Assembly (NCBI GenBank): GCA_028277395.1
Contig: JANQGJ010000060.1
Coordinates: 1-64,000 of the forward strand
Direction: 5' to 3'
DNA length: 64,000 nt
Source: Bacteroidales bacterium
Lineage (GTDB): Bacteria; Bacteroidota; Bacteroidia; Bacteroidales; F082
Part shown: positions 45,696 to 54,413 of the stretch, piece after piece
How positions within the stretch are numbered: the first letter of the stretch is position 1
Layout: every line of letters starts with the position of its first letter
Notes under the pieces: generated by a model
The model's database searches: none
What the model saw: only the letters and a program-made list of their open reading frames with translations
What the model was told of the DNA's origin: nothing
Translations under genes and position numbers: made by a program

Positions 45696-46130
45696 TTAAG
45701 TACCGGAGACAACCGAATATTCAATAACCCTGGTGCCACTACCTTTCTCTTTAATCGTTAAATATACGTAAGATTCCGGTAAAAGTTCCATAATGAGTTC
45801 AGGCCATTCGATAAAACACATGTTGCTGCTATAGAAGTACTCTTCATATCCAATGTCAAATACCTCGTCAATTTTTTTAATTCTGTAGAAATCAAAGTGG
45901 TACACAGGATGTTCGTCCATTGTATGGTACTCATTAACAAGAGCAAAAGTAGGACTGCTAACAACTTCATCTACCCCGAGTTCTTTACAAAATTCTTTGA
46001 TAATTGTAGTCTTGCCTGCCCCCATCTTACCAAAAATCGCAAATATATTTTGTCCTTTCAGATCAACAAGGATCTTCTTTGCAACGCTGTTAAGTTCACT
46101 TAAATTCGCAGCTTCTAAAGTTCTCGTCAT
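45696..46130 (-). CDS. tsaE: TsaE, tRNA threonylcarbamoyladenosine synthesis ATPase
   Basis: A 144-residue P-loop protein (YjeE family) needed for t6A37 in tRNA, acting with TsaB and TsaD. The Walker A is GKMGAGKT (34-41), followed by SSPTFALVNEY and YHFDFYR, all family-conserved. Its start overlaps the porX stop by 4 bases. Confidence 0.94.
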   Translation of the reverse strand: MTRTLEAANLSELNSVAKKILVDLKGQNIFAIFGKMGAGKTTIIKEFCKELGVDEVVSSPTFALVNEYHTMDEHPVYHFDFYRIKKIDEVFDIGYEEYFYSSNMCFIEWPELIMELLPESYVYLTIKEKGSGTRVIEYSVVSGT

Positions 46131-47680
46131 TTTGATGTAAGTGTTATGATTGGTACGAGTATTTCTTCCATAGACAAACCGCCATGCTGAAAGGTATTTT
46201 TGTAATAATTGGCATAATGGTTAAAATTATTTGGGTAGGCAAAAAAATCAGAACCCCGTGAAAATACCCATCTGGTGCTGATATTTATTTTAGGAAGATG
46301 ATATTCTTCAGGATTATTGATTTCAAATACCTCCTTAGCTTTATAATTCAGGCTTTTGCCATATTTGTATCTTAAGTTGGTATTTACGTTTTTATCACCC
46401 ACTATTTTAATTGGGTCCATTACTCTGATGGAGCCATGATCTGTTGTAATGAGAACAGTTACATCTTTGGATGACAGGTACTTTATAATGTCAAATAATG
46501 ATGAATGCTCGAACCATGATAACATTAACGACCTGTAGGCTGCTTCATCATCTGCCAATTCCCTGATTATTTCCATTTCTGTTCTGGCATGCGACAGCAT
46601 ATCAATGAAATTATATACGATAACATTGAAATCGGTACTCATAAGGTTTGAGATGTTCTCAAATAGTTTTCGGCCTGCATTTAAATTTAATATCTTGTTG
46701 TATGATATGCTGGATTTACGTCGGTACCTGTTAAACAACTCCTGTAATAATTCCTTCTCATATTGATTTTTAGTGCCTTCTTCATGTTCATCAACCCAAT
46801 ATTGCCTGTAGCGGTTTCTTATATCATTTGGCATTAATCCGGCGAACAGGGAATTCCTGGCATATTGTGTAGTTGTAGGGATTATACCATAATATAGATT
46901 GTCGTGATCAACTCTAAAGTATTGCTCAATCAATGGTTGAATTATCTTCCATTGGTCATATCTTAAATTATCAATGAGAAGGAAAAATACTTTCTTTCCT
47001 TTATCGATCAGTGGGAAAGCAACATCCCTGATAAGTGTATGTGACATTGTGGGCCTGTTGCTTGATTCATCATCAAGCCAGCTTTTGTAGTTGCTTTCAT
47101 AGAACTTTGCAAAAGCATTGTTTGCTTCCTGTTTTTGAATGTTTAATATTTCAATGATTCCTTTGTCGTCAGATTTCTCCAGGTCAGTTTCATAACGAAT
47201 CAGATCTTTATAGACTTCAATCCATTCATTTGAATTAAGCCTGTCGGTAATTTTCATGCCAAGTTCACGAAACTGCTGCTGGTAAGTCATTGTCGCTTTT
47301 TCTCCTGCAAGTTTCCGGTTTTCGAGATTTCGTTTTAATGATAATAAGATTTGACTGGGTTTAACGGGTTTTATCAGGTAATCAGCAATATTTGAACCAA
47401 TGGCATCTTCCATTATTGATTCCTCTTCACTCTTCGTTATCATAACAACCGGAAGACCGGCATTGTGCTTTTTAATCTTCTCCAAAGCTTCGATACCACT
47501 TATTCCGGGCATCTGTTCATCTAAAAATACAATATCATAATGATTTTCATGAACTTTTTCAACAGCTTCATCACCACTTACAACGGCATCAACTTCATAC
47601 CCTTTATCAACGAGATAAAGTATATGAGGTTTTAACATTTCAATTTCATCATCTGCCCATAATATTCTAATATTGCTCAT
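46127..47680 (-). CDS. porX: PorX, T9SS response regulator with PglZ domain
   Basis: A 517-residue protein that regulates the type IX secretion system in Bacteroidota. Receiver domain 1-120: acidic pair Asp10/Asp11, phosphoacceptor Asp54 (IVFLDEQMPG), and Lys104 (LIKP). A C-terminal PglZ/alkaline-phosphatase-like domain follows (residues about 205-510) with LLIDNLRYDQW, IIPTTTQYARNSLFAGLMP and LITTDHGS metal motifs. PorX is known to act with histidine kinase PorY, which is not in this window. First gene of porX-tsaE-ald. Confidence 0.96.
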   Translation of the reverse strand: MSNIRILWADDEIEMLKPHILYLVDKGYEVDAVVSGDEAVEKVHENHYDIVFLDEQMPGISGIEALEKIKKHNAGLPVVMITKSEEESIMEDAIGSNIADYLIKPVKPSQILLSLKRNLENRKLAGEKATMTYQQQFRELGMKITDRLNSNEWIEVYKDLIRYETDLEKSDDKGIIEILNIQKQEANNAFAKFYESNYKSWLDDESSNRPTMSHTLIRDVAFPLIDKGKKVFFLLIDNLRYDQWKIIQPLIEQYFRVDHDNLYYGIIPTTTQYARNSLFAGLMPNDIRNRYRQYWVDEHEEGTKNQYEKELLQELFNRYRRKSSISYNKILNLNAGRKLFENISNLMSTDFNVIVYNFIDMLSHARTEMEIIRELADDEAAYRSLMLSWFEHSSLFDIIKYLSSKDVTVLITTDHGSIRVMDPIKIVGDKNVNTNLRYKYGKSLNYKAKEVFEINNPEEYHLPKINISTRWVFSRGSDFFAYPNNFNHYANYYKNTFQHGGLSMEEILVPIITLTSK

Positions 47681-47836
47681 ATTCCGGTTTTATATTTTGT
47701 CAGTTAAATTTGTTTACTAATTTTATAAAATATAGTTTCTGTTTTATAGCTAAATCAGGATTCCTGTATTAGAATGACAGAATGTTATAATTATTGTGCC
47801 ATTAAGAATCATCTTAATACAAAATTAACAATTTTT

Positions 47837-49084
47837 ATGAGCAGCAGAAATGTGAACAAACGCAAAATATTCAACGATCCGGTATATGGATTTGTATCCA
47901 TTCCCGATGAATTGATTTTTGATTTAATTGAGCACAGAAGTTTTCAACGACTTCGCAGAATTAAGCAACTTGGCTTAACTCACCTGGTTTATCCCGGAGC
48001 TTTGCACACCAGGTTTCAGCATAGTTTGGGAGCAATGCATCTGACATCCAAAGCTATTAATGAACTTAGATTCAAAGGACACAATATTAGTGATGATGAG
48101 AGGCTTGGTGTCCTGATAGCAATGCTGTTACATGATGTCGGACATGGCCCTTATTCACATGCCCTGGAGAATTCAATTGTTGAGAATGTTAGTCATGAAC
48201 AAATTTCAAGACTTATAATGAACCAACTGAATGATACTTATGATAACAGTTTATACATTGCTATAAAAATTTTTAATGATTCGCATGAAAAGAAATTTCT
48301 CCATAAATTAGTTTCGGGACAGTTTGACATGGACAGGCTTGATTATCTGAAAAGAGATAGCTATTTCACCGGTGTCTCTGAAGGAACAGTTAATTATGAA
48401 CGTCTTCTCAGTATGCTAAATGTAGTAAATGATGACCTCGTAATTGAAGCTAAAGGTATTTACTCAATTGAGAAATTTATTACAGCTCGCAGATTGATGT
48501 ATTGGCAGGTTTATTTGCACAAAACAGTTCTTGTAGCTGAATATATGATAATGAAGGTTCTGAAAAGGGCTAAACAGCTAAGTTTAAACGGAGTGAAATT
48601 ATTTGCAACACCTGCTCTCGAATTTTTTCTTAAAAACAAGATCTTTTTAAACGATTTTGAAAATAATAGTGAAGTTATTGAGAATTTCCTGAAACTGGAT
48701 GATTATGATATTTCCACATCAATGAAAATATGGATAAATCACCCTGATACAATATTATCATATTTGAGCAATAGTATTATCAATCGAAAACTGTTCAGAA
48801 TTATATTGCAAAATGAAAAATTCGACAAACAATATGTCGAAGATGTCGTTCTTAAAACGATGAAGATGTTTAATATACCTAGGGAAGATGCCCATTACCT
48901 GGTAATTCATGACCAAACATCAAATTATGTTTATAAACCGGGGACCAATAAAATTGGCATATTACAAAAGAACGGTACTGTTGAAGATATTGCAGATGTT
49001 TCCGATCAGTTAAATATTTCACTACTTGCTAAACCAACTACCAAACATTTTATATCTTACCCAAAGGAAATTATTTCGTGGTAG
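47837..49084 (+). CDS. HD-domain hydrolase (dGTPase-like)
   Basis: A 415-residue metal-dependent phosphohydrolase of the HD superfamily. The ATG at 47837 is taken (MSSRNVNKRKIFNDPVYGFV); an upstream ATG at 47774 adds 21 codons with no support. Catalytic motifs are RLRRIKQLGLTHLVYPGALHTRFQHSLG, HDVGHGPYSH and FDMDRLDYLKRDSYFTG. It resembles dGTP triphosphohydrolase-like proteins. Single gene divergent from porX. Confidence 0.9.
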   Translation: MSSRNVNKRKIFNDPVYGFVSIPDELIFDLIEHRSFQRLRRIKQLGLTHLVYPGALHTRFQHSLGAMHLTSKAINELRFKGHNISDDERLGVLIAMLLHDVGHGPYSHALENSIVENVSHEQISRLIMNQLNDTYDNSLYIAIKIFNDSHEKKFLHKLVSGQFDMDRLDYLKRDSYFTGVSEGTVNYERLLSMLNVVNDDLVIEAKGIYSIEKFITARRLMYWQVYLHKTVLVAEYMIMKVLKRAKQLSLNGVKLFATPALEFFLKNKIFLNDFENNSEVIENFLKLDDYDISTSMKIWINHPDTILSYLSNSIINRKLFRIILQNEKFDKQYVEDVVLKTMKMFNIPREDAHYLVIHDQTSNYVYKPGTNKIGILQKNGTVEDIADVSDQLNISLLAKPTTKHFISYPKEIISW

Positions 49085-49169
49085 TTTAAGTTTCACAGTA
49101 TTAGTCTAAATTAACAAAATAGTGTTAGTACTACTTTTACTCTTTACATTTCTTCGCTTTTGATTTTAT

Positions 49170-49177
49170 TAACTTTG
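49170..49177 (+). promoter_or_regulatory. -7 box upstream of the 894-residue protein
   Basis: TAACTTTG matches TAnnTTTG exactly and lies 20 bp before the ATG. Confidence 0.5.
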
Positions 49178-49197
49178 TTTTGTAAAATTCACTTTCG

Positions 49198-51882
49198 ATG
49201 TCTGTTAAGAATACTGTACAATATTCAATAATCGCAGCAGCAGTTATTGCCATTATTGGATGGTTCATTGTTTCTTCTCTAGGTAGAACTGATGCTGAGC
49301 CACTTGATATATTACCCGATGATGCTGCAATAATTTTCCAGATTCAAAATCCAGGTCTGGTTTTTGAAACACTGGAAGAAGATAACTCTGTTTGGCAACA
49401 GTTGCTGAACATCAATGGTGTAGCGCATTTTGCAGATAAAATTAAATCGCTGGATACGATACTGAGTGAGGATTTAAGTTATTCAAAGTTGTTAAAGAGC
49501 AGTATGTTAACAATAGGGTTATACCATGATTCAATTAGTTCTGTAAACTGGCTGATGTTATCGAAAATTGAGTACAGACCGGATTTGGAAAGGTTAAAAC
49601 GATTATTAAGCACATCTTTGGGCAGAGAATATGCAATCCTGAACCTGGCAGGACTTGATAACTCTTTTAAAATCGTAAGTGCTGAAAAGGAAACAACTTT
49701 ATATGTTGCTTTTATTGATGGAGTAATGGCAGTATCAGGTTCACCTGACATTTTGTTTATGGCTAATGATACATATAATGATGTTTCCAAAAGACTTTCC
49801 AATGATATGTCTTTCATGAAACTTAAGCAATCAGCACGTAGTAAAGTTTCAGGTAATATGTATATTCATTATAAATATTTCTCAAAGTTAATTGCCGAAA
49901 TAATAAATGATGATAAATATGAATTTCTTGACTGGCTTGGTAAAATGGCCGATTGGACTGAAACCGATATATTGATAAAGAACAATGAAGTTATATTATC
50001 AGGGTTTACAATTTCGGGTGAAAATAATATTCTTCAAAATAACTTCAGCGATCAAAAACCAGTCAAAATAGAAGCTACCAATATACTACCTTATAATACT
50101 AATACTTTACTCTGGTTAGGTGTTGAAGATTTTAGTTCCTATTTTAATAATACAGACCTCAGTAATAACACAGGGTCATTATCCAAAAGAATTAATTATG
50201 ATGTTACAAAGTTAACTGCTGTTATTGACGATGAAGTGTTTCTGATTTCAAATGCCGAAACTGTAGTTACTTTTGCTACCAGTACATGGGTTGGTTTTAA
50301 AGTAAGTAATTCAAACACTGCCAAATCAATTCTGGATTTAATTGCGAAAAATACCGGTAACAATAGGTCAACAAAGCGAAACAACATAGAAATAGGCAAA
50401 ATTAACGACCCATCATTTCTTTCTGATTTATTTGGAAAAGCTTTCTCTGTCGTAAATAATAATTATTATGCAGTTATTGATGATTATGTCATATTTGCTA
50501 ATTCTGAGCGATCAATATTAAACTTCGCCGGTTACACGGAGACGGGTAAGACTTTGGATTTAAATGAGAACTACAGGGAGTTCTCTGATAATATATCATC
50601 AAATTCAAATTTATTTGTGTATGTTAATCCGGGCAATATTAAAAACAGACTTAATCAATATTTTAATAAAGAAACTACAAGTGAATTAATCAGGTATGAA
50701 AGTGTAATTAGCTCATTCCATGGATTGTCTTACCAGCTTTCTGTTGGAGATCCGTTAAGTTTTACAAGTTTATATTCTAGAGAATCAGATGTGTTACATG
50801 AAGAATCACTCGCATTGTGGAAAGTTCAGCTTGATACTGATATAGTAGCCGGGCCATTTCTGGTTTCAGATCACAGAACAGGCAAAAAGAACATTATCGT
50901 ATTCGACTCCAATAATAATATGTACCTGATTGATCCCGATGGAAGAATATTATGGAAAAAGAAAATTGACAGTAAGTCTCTGGGGAATATTTATGAAATA
51001 GACTATTATAAGAACAGGAAAATACAATATCTTTTTAATACAGCTGACAATATTTACCTGGTTGACAGAAATGGAAGTAATGTGACCGGGTATCCCAGAA
51101 AGTTACATTCAAAAGCAACAAATGGTATTGTTGTTTTCGACTATCTTAAAAATAAAGATTACCGACTGCTTGTGGCTCAATCAGATAAGAAGATATATAA
51201 TTACTCGAAAAAGGGTAGTGAAATTCAGGGCTGGAACCGTCTCAGGATGCAGAATATTGTTGTTTCCCCTGTTAACAGGCTTGTGGCAAACAATAAAGAT
51301 TATATTATTATAACTGATATTGAAAATGATGTGAAAGTTGTTGACCGTAAAGGCAATACAAGGATCAGAGTTGCGAAAAGTCTGGATAGGGGCAAAAATT
51401 CAGATTACTACGTTAACAGAACTAATAGTAAAGGAATTATAATTACTACTGATAAAACTGGTAAATTAGTGTATATTTCATCTTCCGGTAAACTTAACTA
51501 TACTGATTTTGGATCTTTTAGCCCGAATCATTTCTTTTTGTATGAGGATTTTGATGGAGATCGTTCCAAAGATTTTATCTACATTGATGGAAATGAGTTA
51601 AAAGTATTTGACCGGTTTAAGAAGGTGTTGTTTAGCTATAGTTTTGAGTCTGATATTAATATTAAACCAACATTTTTTAAACTTGGAGCGAAAGAACAGG
51701 TACTTGGTGTTGTTTCAATAGATGAGAAAACCATTTACTTGTTTGACAATAAAGGTAATATAATAATCAGCAAAGGATTGGTTGGTGAAACTCCATTCAC
51801 AGTAGGTCATCTTGAAAGCAATAACAGGATAAACCTTATTTCCGGTGCAGGAAACACTTTATATAATTACAGATTAAAATAA
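49198..51882 (+). CDS. Membrane-anchored DUF3352-like protein with beta-propeller C-terminus
   Basis: An 894-residue protein. One membrane helix (about 11-27, SIIAAAVIAIIGWFIV) anchors it with the rest outside the cytoplasm. The N-terminal half (about 35-540) begins DAEPLDILPDDAAIIFQIQNPG, similar to DUF3352-type proteins, and repeats segments such as DDYVIFANSE. The C-terminal half (about 550-890) has repeated YLIDPDGRILWKKKI- and VVDRKGNTRIRV-like motifs, a PQQ-type propeller. It occupies the space between the HD gene and the DUF4252 cluster. Function unknown; the combination suggests an envelope surveillance or assembly factor. Confidence 0.72.
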   Translation: MSVKNTVQYSIIAAAVIAIIGWFIVSSLGRTDAEPLDILPDDAAIIFQIQNPGLVFETLEEDNSVWQQLLNINGVAHFADKIKSLDTILSEDLSYSKLLKSSMLTIGLYHDSISSVNWLMLSKIEYRPDLERLKRLLSTSLGREYAILNLAGLDNSFKIVSAEKETTLYVAFIDGVMAVSGSPDILFMANDTYNDVSKRLSNDMSFMKLKQSARSKVSGNMYIHYKYFSKLIAEIINDDKYEFLDWLGKMADWTETDILIKNNEVILSGFTISGENNILQNNFSDQKPVKIEATNILPYNTNTLLWLGVEDFSSYFNNTDLSNNTGSLSKRINYDVTKLTAVIDDEVFLISNAETVVTFATSTWVGFKVSNSNTAKSILDLIAKNTGNNRSTKRNNIEIGKINDPSFLSDLFGKAFSVVNNNYYAVIDDYVIFANSERSILNFAGYTETGKTLDLNENYREFSDNISSNSNLFVYVNPGNIKNRLNQYFNKETTSELIRYESVISSFHGLSYQLSVGDPLSFTSLYSRESDVLHEESLALWKVQLDTDIVAGPFLVSDHRTGKKNIIVFDSNNNMYLIDPDGRILWKKKIDSKSLGNIYEIDYYKNRKIQYLFNTADNIYLVDRNGSNVTGYPRKLHSKATNGIVVFDYLKNKDYRLLVAQSDKKIYNYSKKGSEIQGWNRLRMQNIVVSPVNRLVANNKDYIIITDIENDVKVVDRKGNTRIRVAKSLDRGKNSDYYVNRTNSKGIIITTDKTGKLVYISSSGKLNYTDFGSFSPNHFFLYEDFDGDRSKDFIYIDGNELKVFDRFKKVLFSYSFESDINIKPTFFKLGAKEQVLGVVSIDEKTIYLFDNKGNIIISKGLVGETPFTVGHLESNNRINLISGAGNTLYNYRLK

Positions 51883-51907
51883 TTCCAGAAGGAATATTAC
51901 AGGACAG

Positions 51908-52336
51908 CTAGCTGGTTGCCCACAAATACATTGCGTTATGCTCGTCCTCTTTAATTAAAATAATCTCAGTAGGATCGTTATTCCCGTTTCTCATAAGGTA
52001 TATTTTCAAAACGCCATCGCTCGATAGTTCAAGCATGGGAGCAAAATCACTTCTGTCAATTACCTTTGTAATTCTTGATTGGAATGATTTAAGGTCATCA
52101 CTCTGTAAGTCTTTTCCCGTGTATTCAATCACATATATCTTTTTAATATTGTTGAAAAGTTTTATCAGATCACTGTCAATTCCAAGACTAATGTCGGAAT
52201 CGGTGGTAGACATATTATAATCAAAATTTGCAACATTCTCATAATCAGAAAATAATTGTTTCATTTGTTTGTTCTGAGCAATTATCCATGATGGAGCTAA
52301 TGTTAATATTAAAACGACGATTATTGATTTTCTCAT
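51908..52336 (-). CDS. DUF4252 domain protein, second copy
   Basis: A 142-residue exported protein with signal peptide (1-20) and a DUF4252 domain. It is the last gene of a minus-strand cluster with another DUF4252 gene, a membrane protein and an ECF sigma factor. The 135-bp gap before it contains a 21-bp hairpin. Function unknown. Confidence 0.82.
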   Translation of the reverse strand: MRKSIIVVLILTLAPSWIIAQNKQMKQLFSDYENVANFDYNMSTTDSDISLGIDSDLIKLFNNIKKIYVIEYTGKDLQSDDLKSFQSRITKVIDRSDFAPMLELSSDGVLKIYLMRNGNNDPTEIILIKEDEHNAMYLWATS

Positions 52337-52406
52337 AGTTCAATTAATATATTTATTTCTGTATTTGCAGAAATGACTGCATAGCTAATAATATTTTTAA
52401 CCTGTT

Positions 52407-52454
52407 AGCCTATAATGTGAAATTTTATTTGGAAAATTTCACATTATAGGCTAT
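52407..52454. repeat. 21-bp perfect inverted repeat (hairpin)
   Basis: Arms 52407-52427 and 52434-52454 are exact reverse complements (TAGCCTATAATGTGAAATTTT type) with a 6-base loop. It lies between two DUF4252 genes read on the minus strand and has no T-rich tail on either side, so it is not a plain intrinsic terminator. Confidence 0.9.
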
Positions 52455-52471
52455 ATGATCGTATTCGGGAA

Positions 52472-53008
52472 TTAGTGGTGAATTTTATCAAGATTCTCCA
52501 TGCCTTTCATATCCAGAGAATGGCTGATATCTGATATGGTATTCATATCAAGATTACCTGTCATACTCATTAATAAAACTTCGTCATCGCTTTTTACAAT
52601 CATAATAAGTTCGGAGATGCGATCTTTTCCTGCTTTTTTTATTAAGAACTTAATATCGCTGTCACTATCGTTGATTGCCATTAATTCGGAGTATTCATCA
52701 AAAGGCAGAGTTTTTTTGATCTCCTTATAAAAGTCGCTGATACTGCCACCTTCTTCACTTTCAAATACAAGCATTTTTAATCCCTCAAGCTGTTGCATAA
52801 CGTTTTGAGCTTCTTTTGCGTCTTTTGTACTATCGTGTGTATCGAAGCTTCCCAGCAGACTAAACATCTCAGGTGAAATGTTCATACTGGTAAAACCTTC
52901 TTTTCCGGCATATTTTTTATAAAGCTTATCCATATCGCTTTGAGCAAAGGTTGTTACCGGAATAATAAGTAGCATTATTGTCAGTACTTTAAAAAATTGT
53001 GTTTTCAT
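52472..53008 (-). CDS. DUF4252 domain protein, first copy
   Basis: A 178-residue exported protein with signal peptide (1-22) and a DUF4252 domain (about 30-165, FTSMNISPEMFSLLGSF, LIKKAGKDRISELIMIVKSDDEVLLMSMTGNLD). Lies 28 bp after the membrane-protein gene. DUF4252 proteins are often co-encoded with ECF sigma factors in Bacteroidota; their role is unknown. Confidence 0.85.
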   Translation of the reverse strand: MKTQFFKVLTIMLLIIPVTTFAQSDMDKLYKKYAGKEGFTSMNISPEMFSLLGSFDTHDSTKDAKEAQNVMQQLEGLKMLVFESEEGGSISDFYKEIKKTLPFDEYSELMAINDSDSDIKFLIKKAGKDRISELIMIVKSDDEVLLMSMTGNLDMNTISDISHSLDMKGMENLDKIHH

Positions 53009-53036
53009 GATCTTTATATTTATTTTTAATTATTTG

Positions 53037-53627
53037 TTATGAGTTACCTGCTTTAACCTTCACTTTTGTCATTGATCTCAAAAGTGCACTGGTTTCATCA
53101 AGTTTCTTTATCTGTTTTACATTGTTGATAGCTTCATCAACTTTTTTTACATTTTTTGTTTTCTCTATTCCCTTTTCTACTTTTTTAAGATTTGTTGTAA
53201 CGGGTGATACACCTTTTTTTACATTTCTGGATACTTCCTGAATTATTTTTTTCGTTTCAGCAAATGCCAGAACCGGGTCATTTATAGTTCCATATAGTTG
53301 TTTGGAACCGGCAATGCTGACGGTAATCCAAACAGATATAAGTATGGCTACTGAAGCAGCAATACCAAAAAATGTTCTGATTAGTTTAATCCTTTTACCA
53401 TTTGCAGAAGTCTTTTTTAATTTTTTTAAAAGGTTATCTTCAAACCCGTCGCTTAATTCATCATTTGAATTTGACATAACATTCATCATTTCAAAATGTA
53501 AGCGTACATCTTCATATTTGGTATCTTCATTTGCCAGTAAAAACTGTTTCAGAAAATCTTCTTCTTCGATTGATGTTTTTCCATCATAGAATTTCTCTAT
53601 AAGTGCATCAATATTTGGCTGTTTCAT
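53037..53627 (-). CDS. Membrane protein, candidate anti-sigma factor
   Basis: A 196-residue protein whose start overlaps the sigma factor gene by 20 bp. N-terminal residues 1-75 are a helical acidic domain (DALIEKFYDGKTSIEEEDFLKQFL) like the N-terminal segments of Bacteroidota anti-sigma proteins, then one membrane helix (about 86-106) and a basic, helical C-terminal part with repeated Lys-rich segments. No FecR or zinc-site signature. Anti-sigma role inferred from position. Confidence 0.7.
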   Translation of the reverse strand: MKQPNIDALIEKFYDGKTSIEEEDFLKQFLLANEDTKYEDVRLHFEMMNVMSNSNDELSDGFEDNLLKKLKKTSANGKRIKLIRTFFGIAASVAILISVWITVSIAGSKQLYGTINDPVLAFAETKKIIQEVSRNVKKGVSPVTTNLKKVEKGIEKTKNVKKVDEAINNVKQIKKLDETSALLRSMTKVKVKAGNS

Positions 53628-54123
53628 AATGATGAATTTTATTTATTGTTTCTTTAATCTTCTTTCTGCCGCGTGACAGGTTTACTCTCAGGTAATTTAT
53701 ATCCCAACCTGTTATTTCAGTTATTTCATTAAAATCATACCCTTCTATATCCCTTAGCTGAATTATTGTTCTTTGTTGCTCAGGTAATTGTAATATAACT
53801 TTTTTAACATTTTCAACCATGTCAGTCTGCTCTGTTGATTCATAGGGGTTTGATTCATGTTGTTTTGCTATTTCGTCATTAAGGCTTAAAAATTTGTTGC
53901 TTTTACTTTTTATTTTATCAAGGCAGTGATTTCTGACCATGGTAAGCATAAAGCCTTCAATATTTTTGATCCCATCAGTTTTATCCTGCATTTTCCAGAT
54001 TTTAGTATAAACTTCCTGAACTGCATCTTCAGCATCATAGCGGTTTTTCATCAAACTCATTGAAAGTCTGAACAACCTGTTCTTAAGTGGCAATAGTTGT
54101 ATTTTAAACTCTTTTATTGTCAT
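53608..54123 (-). CDS. ECF-type RNA polymerase sigma-70 factor
   Basis: A 171-residue sigma factor with start at 54123 (MTIKEFKIQLLPLKNR); a longer frame from 54132 adds 3 codons. Region 2 is RYDAEDAVQEVYTKIWKM and region 4 is LPEQQRTIIQLRDIEGYDFNEITEITGWDINYLRVNLSRGRKKI. First gene of the DUF4252 cluster. The promoter is likely self-regulated; an inverted repeat precedes it. Confidence 0.92.
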   Translation of the reverse strand: MTIKEFKIQLLPLKNRLFRLSMSLMKNRYDAEDAVQEVYTKIWKMQDKTDGIKNIEGFMLTMVRNHCLDKIKSKSNKFLSLNDEIAKQHESNPYESTEQTDMVENVKKVILQLPEQQRTIIQLRDIEGYDFNEITEITGWDINYLRVNLSRGRKKIKETINKIHHYETAKY

Positions 54124-54153
54124 TGATATCATTAAGACGATTTGTCCGTTATA

Positions 54154-54175
54154 AAATTACACTAGGATGTAATTT
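54154..54175. promoter_or_regulatory. Inverted repeat upstream of the ECF sigma gene
   Basis: AAATTACA (54154-54161) and TGTAATTT (54168-54175) are perfect 8-bp inverted repeats with a 6-bp spacer, 31 bp upstream of the sigma start. Likely operator or part of the promoter; no experimental support. Confidence 0.4.
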
Positions 54176-54413
54176 AGTAAAACCGGAATCTACTAATCTG
54201 TTATTGATGGAATTTTCATGCCTGCGAATTTAGCCCAATTATTATCAGATAATCTGCCTGTTACGAAAATTACAGCATCTCCGGTTATAATAATCCATGT
54301 CTTTTTAAGTTACTATTAACAGGTATTTGTTTAAAAATTAGAATTAGCTAATATCGACTGAATTAATATCAAAGTAAATTTACCATTCTTTATAATTTAT
54401 AGAACATTTGCTA

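Noticed and set aside
54408..54413. TTG start for exbB
   Set aside because: The in-frame ATG at 54414 gives the usual start with no loss of family sequence.
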